Assembly (NCBI GenBank): GCA_044349205.1
Contig: JBIKRJ010000015.1
Coordinates: forward strand, 1 to 20,906
Source of the DNA: UBA9547 sp044349205
GTDB lineage: Bacteria; Bacteroidota; Bacteroidia; Cytophagales; UBA9547
Direction of reading: 5' to 3'
Length of the DNA: 20,906 bases
Position 1 is the stretch's first letter. Every line of letters begins with the position of its first letter. Below are positions 1-6,815 of the stretch, piece by piece. Both the position numbers and the translations under genes were made by a program. Below the pieces are notes generated by a model, which had not been told where the DNA came from, searched no databases, and was given only the letters and a program-made list of their open reading frames with translations.

Positions 1-23
1 TCCATTTACCCCAAAACTATACT

Positions 24-257
24 ATGAAAACCGAGAGAGAACTAAATGAAGACATCCTTGAACTTACCACCCACATCATGAAAACCTATCCTGAACTATC
101 GAAATATGTGGCCGACATGTCGGTAAAAGCTTCGGGTGGCGGTAACAAAGAAAATGCTGTCACAAGTTTGGCCAATCATTACGAATATTTGGAATACGTG
201 ATGAAAAACTACATGCCGAAACATGCAAACAACCACATGGCACACTCATTAAATTAA
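24..257 (+). CDS. Small hypothetical protein (77 aa)
   Basis: I cannot assign a function. The 77-residue product has no signal peptide and no membrane segment. It looks helical, with an N-terminal charged helix, a stretch like 'YPELSKYV', a Gly-rich turn near residue 40, and a second helix rich in Tyr, Glu and His that ends in several His and Asn residues. Its stop lies 4 bases before the start of the next gene in the same direction, so the two are probably cotranscribed. The ATG has no SD. The reading frame stays open back to the left edge, so a start further upstream cannot be excluded. From memory, short proteins of this kind occur in many Bacteroidota, but I know no named family. Genuine coding is inferred from the tight coupling and plausible composition. 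Confidence 0.7.
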   Translation: MKTERELNEDILELTTHIMKTYPELSKYVADMSVKASGGGNKENAVTSLANHYEYLEYVMKNYMPKHANNHMAHSLN

Positions 258-261
258 CTAC

Positions 262-597
262 ATGAAAGAGCAAAAACTGAAATTGGAAAAAGAGGAAAAA
301 GAAGAACCTGCTAATTTAGAAGGCTATCCGGTATACGAACCTGAAGAAGATGTGTACAAGCAGTTTTCAAAGAAAAAATACCCTAATTCCGAAGTCAACA
401 CCTATTCAGGAGCCAACAAGGAATTGCCGATAGACAAAATCATTTCCAACCAAGAAAACTCGAGCGAAAACATGGGACAAGACCTAGATGTACCTGGCTC
501 GGAGCTAGACGATAAGCAAGAAAGCGTTGGCAGCGAAGACGAAGAAAACAACTTTTACAGCCTTGGCGACGACACCAGCGAAATGTGGCAAGAATAA
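262..597 (+). CDS. Small acidic hypothetical protein (111 aa)
   Basis: The function is unknown. The 111-residue product is very hydrophilic and probably largely disordered, with no signal peptide, cysteine or membrane segment. Residues 1-15 are a Lys/Glu block, followed by a 'GYPVYEPEEDVY' segment. The C-terminal third is strongly acidic and contains 'DLDVPGSELDDKQE' and 'GSEDEENNFYSLG'. I recall similar 'DVPGSELDD...GSEDEENN.YS.G' tails in small uncharacterised Bacteroidota proteins, so it is likely a conserved lineage-specific protein. It starts 4 bases after the preceding stop, which suggests an operon. It ends 13 bases from the convergent glycyl-tRNA synthetase gene with no terminator visible between them. 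Confidence 0.75.
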   Translation: MKEQKLKLEKEEKEEPANLEGYPVYEPEEDVYKQFSKKKYPNSEVNTYSGANKELPIDKIISNQENSSENMGQDLDVPGSELDDKQESVGSEDEENNFYSLGDDTSEMWQE

Positions 598-610
598 AGT
601 CTTGCCTTAT

Positions 611-2092
611 TTACAACTTTTCGAAAATACGCTTAAAAGAGGTCTCGTAGGCTATACGACCGTGCACTTCGTGCATGGGCAAGCGTTCCTGCAGTGCACT
701 ATCTCGGTGACGGATAGTAACCGTATTGTCCTCCAATGTTTGGTGGTCAATAGCAACACAGAAAGGAGTGCCTATCAAATCTTGGCGTGTGTAGCGCTTC
801 CCAATCGAGTCTTTTTCTTCGTACACAATATTGAAGTCGTATTTTAGAATTTCCACCAATTCGGCTGCTTTTTCGGGCAAGCCATCTTTTTTGGTAAGTG
901 GGAAAATCGCCGCTTTGATAGGTGCAATGGCCGGATGGAATTTCAAGTAAGTGCGTTGCTTTTGTTCCTCGCCCTCTCCCACTGTTTCTTCGGTGTAGGC
1001 ATTGCACAAGTGCGCCAAAAACAAGCGGTCGGCACCAACCGATGTTTCCACCACATACGGAATGTAGTTTTGATTTATTTCCGGATCGAAATACTGTATT
1101 TTTTTGCCCGATAGCGCTTGATGGTTTTTCAAGTCAAAGTCGGTACGAGAGTGAATGCCCTCTATTTCTTTGAAACCAAATGGAAACTCAAATTCAATGT
1201 CCACTGCAGCGTTGGCATAGTGGGCCAGTTTGTCGTGGTCATGAAACTGTAATTTTTCGGTTGGCAAACCCAGTGCAGCATGCCACTTTATTCGGGTTTC
1301 TTTCCAAAACTTGTACCAATCCAATTCCGAACCGGGTCGTACAAAAAACTGCATCTCCATTTGCTCAAATTCGCGCATACGGAAAATGAACTGACGAGCC
1401 ACTATCTCGTTACGAAAGGCTTTTCCTATTTGGGCAATTCCAAAAGGAATTTTCATTCTTCCCGTTTTCTGAACATTCAAAAAGTTGACAAAAATTCCCT
1501 GAGCTGTTTCGGGGCGAAGGTAAATAACATCGGCTTCTTCGGCCACCGATCCTATTTTGGTACTGAACATCAGGTTGAACTGACGAATATCGGTCCAGTT
1601 GACGGTACCCGAAATAGGACAAGCAATTTTGTTGTCGTAAATCAAATTGCGCAAGCCATCGAAATCATCTTTAGCCAAAAGAGAATTCATCTTTTCAACA
1701 AGTTGAATCGCATCGGTTTTCTTGCCCAAGTCTTCCAACACACTGGCATGGCCTTCAATCAAATGATCGACACGGTACCTCTTTTGCGAGTCTTTGTTGT
1801 CTATCATTGGGTCGTTGAAACCATCCACGTGCCCCGACGCTTTCCAAGTAAGTGGATGCATGAAAATGGCTGCATCTATTCCTACTATGTTGCCCTGCAC
1901 TTGGGTCATGGTTTTGTACCACAGGTTTTTCAGGTTATTTTTCAACTCTACACCATACTGACCGTAATCGTACACCGCCGCAAGGCCATCGTATATTTCA
2001 CTTGAAGGAAATACAAAACCATATTCCTTGGCATGGGAAATAATATCTTTCAACTTTCCTTCGGTGGTCACTGCTTTATGTTTCGTTTCCAT
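611..2092 (-). CDS. glyQS: Glycine--tRNA ligase (single-chain, alpha2 type)
   Basis: This class II aminoacyl-tRNA synthetase charges tRNA-Gly with glycine using ATP in the cytosol (EC 6.1.1.14). The 493-residue product is the single-chain homodimeric form, not the alpha/beta two-subunit form. Visible features: N-terminal catalytic start around 'DYGQYGVELKNNLK' (42-55), 'RPETAQGIF' (193-201), motif 2 around 'FRNEI' and 'FRMREFEQMEMQFF' (227-250), motif 3 with 'GADRLFLAHL' (353-362), and a C-terminal anticodon-binding domain from about 388, including 'IGKRYTRQDLIGTPF' and 'HRDSALQERL'. The start is an ATG with no SD. The gene is convergent with the hypothetical pair and divergent from ispH. No convincing promoter is visible in the 240-base divergent region, though a weak TAATTTCG lies at 2185-2192 (reverse strand). 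The leader carries a short inverted repeat. Confidence 0.97.
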   Translation of the reverse strand: METKHKAVTTEGKLKDIISHAKEYGFVFPSSEIYDGLAAVYDYGQYGVELKNNLKNLWYKTMTQVQGNIVGIDAAIFMHPLTWKASGHVDGFNDPMIDNKDSQKRYRVDHLIEGHASVLEDLGKKTDAIQLVEKMNSLLAKDDFDGLRNLIYDNKIACPISGTVNWTDIRQFNLMFSTKIGSVAEEADVIYLRPETAQGIFVNFLNVQKTGRMKIPFGIAQIGKAFRNEIVARQFIFRMREFEQMEMQFFVRPGSELDWYKFWKETRIKWHAALGLPTEKLQFHDHDKLAHYANAAVDIEFEFPFGFKEIEGIHSRTDFDLKNHQALSGKKIQYFDPEINQNYIPYVVETSVGADRLFLAHLCNAYTEETVGEGEEQKQRTYLKFHPAIAPIKAAIFPLTKKDGLPEKAAELVEILKYDFNIVYEEKDSIGKRYTRQDLIGTPFCVAIDHQTLEDNTVTIRHRDSALQERLPMHEVHGRIAYETSFKRIFEKL

Positions 2093-2123
2093 TTTATTGT
2101 AAAGGCTGAATAGCGAATTAAAT

Positions 2124-2142
2124 TTTCAAAATTTGATTTTGA
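2124..2142 (-). repeat. 8-bp inverted repeat in the GlyRS leader
   Basis: TTCAAAAT and ATTTTGAA are perfect 8-bp complementary arms separated by TTG. The element lies 32 bases upstream of the GlyRS ATG. It could form a short AU-rich hairpin in the leader RNA or serve as a palindromic protein site. The symmetry is seen directly; any role is inference, and AT-rich intergenic DNA gives such repeats by chance. Confidence 0.4.
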
Positions 2143-2259
2143 AGAAAGCACCTTCTGCACAAGTCGGCAAAACCTCAAAGGGGGCGAAATTAGCAATTTA
2201 GTCTTATCGTTTCTATTTATTCCGCCCAAAAACCAACATTTCTGTATGAAGTAAAACAC

Positions 2260-2278
2260 TGCTTACTAGTAACAAGCA
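2260..2278. repeat. Palindrome in the glyQS-ispH divergent region
   Basis: A perfect 10-bp palindrome, TTACTAGTAA (2263-2272), sits within arms TGCTT (2260-2264) and AAGCA (2274-2278). It lies 33 bases upstream of the ispH -7 candidate, where an operator would be reasonable. Only the symmetry is observed; I know no regulator with this exact site. Confidence 0.3.
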
Positions 2279-2310
2279 ATATTTAAGCGGCAGCGTTTGT
2301 TTCTAATCCT

Positions 2311-2318
2311 TATCTTTA
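2311..2318 (+). promoter_or_regulatory. Candidate ispH -7 box (TATCTTTA)
   Basis: TATCTTTA matches the Bacteroidota -7 consensus TAnnTTTG at all but the last base. It would place transcription start about 8-10 bases before the ATG at 2333, downstream of the TTG at 2297. No good -33 TTG lies at the expected distance. Confidence 0.35.
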
Positions 2319-2332
2319 CGGCAGTTTTTGAG

Positions 2333-3235
2333 ATGGAAATCAACATAGACAGCAATTCGGGTTATTGTTTTGGCGTAGAATATGCCATTCAAATGGCCGA
2401 AGATGAATTGAACAACGGTGGTAGTATGTATTGCCTAGGCGACATCGTGCACAACAACATGGAAATCAAGCGGCTATCCGAAAAAGGATTAAAGATAATT
2501 TCGCACGATGACCTAAAAAATCTACACAATTGCAAGGTTTTGATAAGGGCACATGGCGAACCACCCGAAACTTACAAACTGGCTCTTGAAAACAACATTA
2601 CCCTTATAGATGCCTCTTGCCCTGTGGTTTTGAAGCTACAAAACAGGGTAAAACATTCCTACGACGAAATCAAAAAACAAAATGGCCAAGTAGTGGTGTA
2701 CGGACAAAAGGGTCATGCTGAAGTGATTGGCATTTCGGGGCAAACACACAAAGAAGCCATCATCGTTTCTTGCGAAGAAGATTTAAATCAGATAGACTTT
2801 TCGCGCCCCATTGCATTTTACAGCCAAACCACCAAAAGCACCGAAGGATTCTACAAAATGAAGAAATTGATATCGGAACGCATAGCCAAAATGGGCATAG
2901 ACCCACAAAACCATAAAACCTTCGATGCCAACGACAGCATTTGCCGCCAAGTGTCGAACAGGGAACCCCAACTTATGAAATTTGCTACCACTCACGATGC
3001 CATTGTGTTTGTAAGTGGCAAAAAAAGTTCGAACGGAAAAGCCCTTTTTCAGGTTTGCAAAAACCAAAACGAGAAAAGTTACTTCATTGAAAACGAAGAA
3101 GAACTAGAAACACATTGGTTTGAAAACATTGAAAAAGTAGGGATTTGTGGCGCCACCTCTACCCCTATGTGGCTGATGCAAAAAGTTGCATATGCCATTG
3201 AGGCTATCCACCAACAGAAACTCGCAATTGCTTAA
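2333..3235 (+). CDS. ispH: 4-hydroxy-3-methylbut-2-enyl diphosphate reductase
   Basis: IspH (LytB) performs the last step of the MEP isoprenoid pathway, reducing HMBPP to IPP and DMAPP with a [4Fe-4S] cluster (EC 1.17.7.4). From the ATG at 2333 the product is 300 residues. The three cluster cysteines are visible: Cys12 in 'SGYCFGV', Cys96 in 'DASCPVV' and Cys204 in 'NDSICRQ'; the first two have the same numbers as in E. coli IspH. Other family signatures are 'RAHGEPPE' (74-81), 'GQKGHAEVIG', and 'GKKSSNGKALF' with 'GATSTP' near the C-terminus. A TTG at 2297 would add 12 hydrophobic residues, but it lies upstream of the candidate -7 box and would shift the cysteine spacing, so 2333 is preferred. 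purB follows after 58 bases on the same strand. Confidence 0.96.
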   Translation: MEINIDSNSGYCFGVEYAIQMAEDELNNGGSMYCLGDIVHNNMEIKRLSEKGLKIISHDDLKNLHNCKVLIRAHGEPPETYKLALENNITLIDASCPVVLKLQNRVKHSYDEIKKQNGQVVVYGQKGHAEVIGISGQTHKEAIIVSCEEDLNQIDFSRPIAFYSQTTKSTEGFYKMKKLISERIAKMGIDPQNHKTFDANDSICRQVSNREPQLMKFATTHDAIVFVSGKKSSNGKALFQVCKNQNEKSYFIENEEELETHWFENIEKVGICGATSTPMWLMQKVAYAIEAIHQQKLAIA

Positions 3236-3293
3236 TTCAGTTTTTTACAGAAGCAAATATATGAAATTTATTTGTTATAATATTCAACTCTAA

Positions 3294-4646
3294 ATGAACC
3301 TGAACGAACTTAGTGCCATCTCTCCCATCGATGGGAGGTATAGAAAAACCACCAAAACACTTGCTCCTTATTTTTCCGAATACGGACTTATAAAATTTCG
3401 TGTTTGGGTCGAAATCGAATACTTTATTGCCCTTTGTCGCATTCCGCTTCCCCAGCTGGCCAGTTTCAACCACTCCAATTTTGAAAAACTTCGAGACATC
3501 TTGGTCGAATTTTCAACCATCGATGCTGAAGAAATCAAGAAAAAAGAAAAAGTGACCAATCACGACGTAAAGGCAGTAGAATACTATATCAAAGACAAAT
3601 TCAAAGAACTGGGAATAAGCCAATATGCCGAATTTGTCCATTTTGGGCTCACTTCGCAAGATGTGAACAACACTTCCATTCCCTTATTACTGAAAGAGGC
3701 TGTAGAAAAGGAAATATTGCCAAAGTTGGACGAGTTAAAAAATACACTAGAAGCGTTGGCAGAAGAATGGAAAAATGTACCCATGTTGACGCGTACCCAC
3801 GGACAACCTGCCTCTCCTACTCGTTTGGGCAAGGAAATCAAAGTGTTCTGCGAAAGGTTGGTCGGACAAATTGGCCTCTTAAAAAACATTCCTTATGCAG
3901 CCAAATTTGGAGGTGCCACTGGCAATTTTAACGCACATCATGTGGCATATCCCAACATCAATTGGATAGATTTTGCCAACGACTTTGTAAACCAAAACCT
4001 TCAACTACAACGCAGTCAATTCACCACCCAAATTGAACATTACGACTATTTGGCGGCATTACTCGATACTTTTGCCCGTATCAACACTATTCTAATTGAC
4101 TTTTCGCGCGATGTATGGCATTATGTGTCCATCGAATATTTCAAGCAAAAAATCAATCCAAACGAAACAGGGTCTTCGGCTATGCCCCACAAAGTAAACC
4201 CTATCGATTTTGAAAATGCCGAGGGGAACCTTGGTATCGCCAACGCGCTTTTTCATTTTCTTTCCTCCAAATTACCTATTTCTCGTCTGCAACGCGACCT
4301 TACCGACTCTACAGTGCTTCGCAATTTGGGCCTTCCCTTTGCCCATACTTTTGTGGCATACGAATCTCTTTTAAAAGGTATAGCCAAATTGCAACTGAAC
4401 AATGTAGCGCTTGAAAAAGATTTGGAAAACAACTGGATGGTAGTGGCTGAGGGCATTCAAACCATCTTACGCAGAGAAGGAATCCCCAATTCTTATGAAA
4501 TATTGAAAGATTTCACCCGTAAATCAGAAAAAATGGGGGCTGCCGAAATCAAAGCATTTGTGCAAAACCTCAATGTGCCCCTCAATGTGAAAGAAGAACT
4601 CTTGAAATTGAGTCCTGGGAGCTACACAGGCATGAATTTGTTTTAA
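3294..4646 (+). CDS. purB: Adenylosuccinate lyase
   Basis: PurB acts twice in purine synthesis, releasing fumarate from SAICAR to give AICAR and from adenylosuccinate to give AMP (EC 4.3.2.2). The 450-residue product is the usual length for the E. coli-like PurB branch. Family features: N-terminal 'LSAISPIDGRY' (6-16), 'FGLTSQDVNNTS' (117-128), the catalytic His169 in 'THGQPASPTRLGKE', and the lyase-superfamily signature 'GSSAMPHKVNPIDFE' (293-307) on the flexible loop that carries the catalytic Ser. The ATG is preceded by AT-rich sequence with no SD. The gene lies 58 bases after ispH and may be cotranscribed with it; the AT-rich gap shows no clear TAnnTTTG box. rpsA downstream has its own promoter. 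Confidence 0.97.
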   Translation: MNLNELSAISPIDGRYRKTTKTLAPYFSEYGLIKFRVWVEIEYFIALCRIPLPQLASFNHSNFEKLRDILVEFSTIDAEEIKKKEKVTNHDVKAVEYYIKDKFKELGISQYAEFVHFGLTSQDVNNTSIPLLLKEAVEKEILPKLDELKNTLEALAEEWKNVPMLTRTHGQPASPTRLGKEIKVFCERLVGQIGLLKNIPYAAKFGGATGNFNAHHVAYPNINWIDFANDFVNQNLQLQRSQFTTQIEHYDYLAALLDTFARINTILIDFSRDVWHYVSIEYFKQKINPNETGSSAMPHKVNPIDFENAEGNLGIANALFHFLSSKLPISRLQRDLTDSTVLRNLGLPFAHTFVAYESLLKGIAKLQLNNVALEKDLENNWMVVAEGIQTILRREGIPNSYEILKDFTRKSEKMGAAEIKAFVQNLNVPLNVKEELLKLSPGSYTGMNLF

Positions 4647-4684
4647 AATTCCCACACATTATTTGTCTAAAATACAGTCAGTTT

Positions 4685-4715
4685 TTTGCATTCAGCGAAA
4701 AATGGAATACCTTTG
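4685..4715 (+). promoter_or_regulatory. rpsA promoter (TTTG-N19-TACCTTTG)
   Basis: TTTG at 4685-4688 is followed by a 19-base spacer and TACCTTTG at 4708-4715. This matches the Bacteroidota primary sigma consensus TTTG-N19-TAnnTTTG exactly and is the clearest promoter in the window. The predicted start near 4722 gives an rpsA leader of about 68 bases. Confidence 0.85.
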
Positions 4716-4721
4716 CACCTC

Positions 4722-4756
4722 GATTTTCAAACCCACTAAACAATAACCTGAAAATC
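4722..4756 (+). promoter_or_regulatory. rpsA leader hairpin
   Basis: GATTTTCA (4722-4729) and TGAAAATC (4749-4756) are perfect 8-bp arms around a 19-base loop. The 5' arm begins at the predicted transcription start, and the 3' arm ends 14 bases before the SD. Ribosomal protein S1 represses its own mRNA through leader structure in E. coli, so a similar role is possible here. The pairing is seen; regulation is inference. Confidence 0.45.
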
Positions 4757-4770
4757 AAAAGAATACATTA

Positions 4771-4779
4771 AGAAAGGAG
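4771..4779 (+). promoter_or_regulatory. Extended Shine-Dalgarno of rpsA
   Basis: AGAAAGGAG is nine continuous bases complementary to the canonical 16S rRNA 3' tail (CUCCUUUCU), with 10 bases between it and the ATG at 4790. Other genes here start after AT-rich sequence with no SD, the normal state in Bacteroidota, so this site is exceptional. It also fixes the start codon. Confidence 0.85.
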
Positions 4780-4789
4780 ATTAAAAAGC

Positions 4790-6586
4790 ATGACTCAACA
4801 AGTAGCAGAATTCAACTGGGATGCGGTAGAGACCAAGGGTCTAACCACACGTTATTCACAAAAAGAGAGGGAAGAACTCGAAAAACTGTACGACAACACA
4901 GTAAATACGGTTGTTGAAAACACCTTAGTGTCTGGTCTTATCGTTGGTTTTACCGATCGTGACGTCATTTTGAATATTGGTTTTAAATCGGACGGTCTTG
5001 TGCCTTTGTCTGAATTTAAAGACACCCCGGATTTGAAGCTTGGAGACGAAGTAGAAGTATATGTCGAAACCCAAGAAGATAAACTTGGCCAATTGGTGCT
5101 ATCTAGAAAGAAAGCCAAAATTGTAGGTGCTTGGAAAAGAATTGAAACAGCTCTTGAACAAGATACTATCATTGAAGGTTTTGTAAAAAGAAGAACCAAA
5201 GGCGGTCTTATAGTCGATATATTTGGCATTGAATCTTTCTTGCCTGGTTCTCAAATCGATGTAAAGCCTATTCGCGATTTCGATGTGTATGTAGGCAAGA
5301 AAATGGAAGTGAAAGTGGTGAAAATAAACCACACCAACGACAACGTAGTAGTATCTCACAAAGTATTGATTGAAAAAGACATCGAGCTTCAAAAAGGAGC
5401 TATACTTGGCAACCTTGAAAAAGGCCAAGTACTGGAAGGTGTCGTGAAAAACATGACCAACTTTGGTGTGTTCATCGACTTGGGCGGTGTAGATGGTCTT
5501 CTTCACATTACAGACATCTCTTGGGGACGTATCAACCATCCAGAAGAAGTCCTCAAATTGGACGATAAAGTACAAGTGGTAGTGCTTGATTTCGACGACG
5601 AGAAAAAACGCATCTCGTTGGGTATGAAACAACTAAACGCACACCCTTGGGATGCTTTGGCGGAAACAATCACCGTAGGTTCGAAAGTAAAAGGCAAAGT
5701 GGTAAACGTAGCCGATTACGGTGCATTCTTGGAACTTCAACCTGGTGTAGAAGGACTTATCCACGTTTCAGAAATGTCGTGGTCGCAACACCTTCGCAAC
5801 CCACAAGACTTCTTGAAAGTAGGCGACGAAATTGAAGCAGTGGTGCTTACAATCGACAAAGCCGAACGCAAAATGTCGCTTGGTATCAAGCAATTGACCG
5901 AAGATCCTTGGAACAAAAAGGAAATTCACGAAAAATATGCTGTAGGTACCAAACACAAAGGTTTGGTTCGCAACTTAACTAATTTCGGTTTATTTGTGGA
6001 AATGGAAGAGGGTATTGATGGCCTTGTGCACGTGTCCGACCTTTCATGGACTAAAAAAATCAAGCACCCTTCAGAATTTGTCAAAGTAGGCGAATCTTTG
6101 GATGTAGTGGTATTAGAATTGGATGTGGCCAACAAACGTTTGTCTTTGGGTCATAAGCAATTGGAGGAAAATCCTTGGGATACTTTCGAAACATTGTTCG
6201 CAATTGGTTCTGTACACAAAGGAACCGTGATTCAAAAAGTGGAAAAAGGTGCCATCATTGAATTGCCATACGGTATTGAAGGTTTCTGTTTGTCGAAAAA
6301 CCTGGCAAAAGAAACTGGCGGTTCGGCCGAACAAGGCGAATCTTTGGACTTCAAAGTAATGGAGTTCAACAAAGAGGATAAAAGAATCGTGGTATCGCAC
6401 ACCCACTCTAAGCTAGAAACTGAAGTGGAGGAGAAAAAAGCAGAAAAGAAAGAAAGTGGCAAAAAAGCTTCTTCTAAAACTGCTGCCAAAGCCAAAGACG
6501 ATGAAAAAGAAACACTTGGCGACTTTGAAGCACTCTCCAACCTTAAAGACTCTTACGAGGTTTCGGATAAGAAAAGTAAGAAGTAA
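4790..6586 (+). CDS. rpsA: 30S ribosomal protein S1
   Basis: S1 binds mRNA on the 30S subunit and helps load structured or leaderless-like messages. The 598-residue product has six S1 RNA-binding domains, at roughly residues 38-105, 125-192, 213-280, 298-367, 384-453 and 470-538. Domains 3-5 are the most canonical ('TNFGVFIDLGGVDGLLHI', 'ADYGAFLELQPGVEGLIHV', 'TNFGLFVEMEEGIDGLVHV'), each followed by a 'SLG.KQL..(H/N)PW' end. Domain 6 is divergent and contains 'EGFCLSKNL'. Residues 540-598 form a Lys/Glu/Ala-rich low-complexity tail. The start is fixed by a strong SD. The gene has its own consensus promoter and is followed after 10 bases by a hairpin, then by tRNA-Cys. S1 is often autoregulated, and the leader hairpin plus SD make that plausible here. 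Confidence 0.97.
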   Translation: MTQQVAEFNWDAVETKGLTTRYSQKEREELEKLYDNTVNTVVENTLVSGLIVGFTDRDVILNIGFKSDGLVPLSEFKDTPDLKLGDEVEVYVETQEDKLGQLVLSRKKAKIVGAWKRIETALEQDTIIEGFVKRRTKGGLIVDIFGIESFLPGSQIDVKPIRDFDVYVGKKMEVKVVKINHTNDNVVVSHKVLIEKDIELQKGAILGNLEKGQVLEGVVKNMTNFGVFIDLGGVDGLLHITDISWGRINHPEEVLKLDDKVQVVVLDFDDEKKRISLGMKQLNAHPWDALAETITVGSKVKGKVVNVADYGAFLELQPGVEGLIHVSEMSWSQHLRNPQDFLKVGDEIEAVVLTIDKAERKMSLGIKQLTEDPWNKKEIHEKYAVGTKHKGLVRNLTNFGLFVEMEEGIDGLVHVSDLSWTKKIKHPSEFVKVGESLDVVVLELDVANKRLSLGHKQLEENPWDTFETLFAIGSVHKGTVIQKVEKGAIIELPYGIEGFCLSKNLAKETGGSAEQGESLDFKVMEFNKEDKRIVVSHTHSKLETEVEEKKAEKKESGKKASSKTAAKAKDDEKETLGDFEALSNLKDSYEVSDKKSKK

Positions 6587-6596
6587 CTACTTATCT

Positions 6597-6624
6597 CAAG
6601 TTCCATCAGCAATGATGGAACTTG
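6597..6624 (+). terminator. Strong hairpin after rpsA (weak U-tract)
   Basis: CAAGTTCCATCA (6597-6608) pairs perfectly with TGATGGAACTTG (6613-6624) around a GCAA (GNRA) tetraloop, giving a 12-bp stem. Only three T residues follow before the tRNA, so it may be a partial terminator, a 3'-end stabiliser of rpsA mRNA or a processing signal. Confidence 0.6.
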
Positions 6625-6628
6625 TTTC

Positions 6629-6699
6629 GGTTCCGTGGCCGAGTGGCTAGGCAGAGGTCTGCAAAACCTCCTACAACGGTTCGAATCCGTTCGGAACCT
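6629..6699 (+). tRNA. tRNA-Cys (anticodon GCA)
   Basis: A full cloverleaf can be folded by hand: acceptor GGTTCCG/CGGAACC (6629-6635/6692-6698), D stem GCC/GGC, anticodon stem GAGGT/ACCTC with loop CTGCAAA (anticodon GCA at 6661-6663), a 4-base variable loop, and T stem AACGG/CCGTT with loop TTCGAAT. The discriminator at 6699 is T (U73), the known identity base of tRNA-Cys. The 3' CCA is not encoded (CAA follows), so it must be added by CCA transferase. No promoter is visible in the 42 bases after rpsA. Confidence 0.97.
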
Positions 6700-6704
6700 C
6701 AAAT

Positions 6705-6733
6705 AAAAAGCTATCTGAACCAGATAGCTTTTT
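6705..6733. terminator. Bidirectional intrinsic terminator
   Basis: AAAAAGCTATCTG (6705-6717) and CAGATAGCTTTTT (6721-6733) form a 13-bp stem with a three-base AAC loop. On the plus strand the stem runs into TTTTTT and ends tRNA-Cys transcription. On the minus strand it is followed by TTTTTATTT, so it can also stop transcripts from the small T9SS gene coming the other way. Confidence 0.85.
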
Positions 6734-6752
6734 TATTTTCCTTTAGAAATGA

Positions 6753-6802
6753 TTCAACCTTTAAAAGGCAAATCTACTTGTACAAATACAAACAAGGTTG
6801 AA
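6753..6802. repeat. Long-loop inverted repeat downstream of the T9SS mini-gene
   Basis: TTCAACCTT (6753-6761) and AAGGTTGAA (6794-6802) are perfect 9-bp arms separated by 32 bases. It lies in the 3' untranslated region of the minus-strand gene ending at 6816, between that gene and the terminator. No T-tract follows it. Its role is unknown. Confidence 0.4.
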
Positions 6803-6815
6803 ATAAAAGGAGAAG

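Noticed and set aside
527..847. 106-codon plus-strand frame bridging the acidic hypothetical and glyQS
   Set aside because: It overlaps two better supported genes in other frames and shows no coding pattern.
1280..2005. 241-codon open frame on the plus strand inside glyQS
   Set aside because: It is antisense to a fully conserved GlyRS frame and its translation shows no recognisable domain; a shadow frame.
2297..2332. Upstream TTG start giving a 312-residue IspH
   Set aside because: The extra 12 residues are not part of the family, the candidate -7 box lies within them, and starting at 2333 places the first two cluster cysteines at positions 12 and 96 as in E. coli.
5099..5632. 177-codon minus-strand frame inside rpsA
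   Set aside because: It is antisense to the S1 domains, and its Tyr/His/Phe-rich composition is what reversed S1 codons produce.
5400..6400. Internal DNA repeats in rpsA
   Set aside because: The similarity is between protein S1 domains and is diverged at DNA level; it is normal family architecture.
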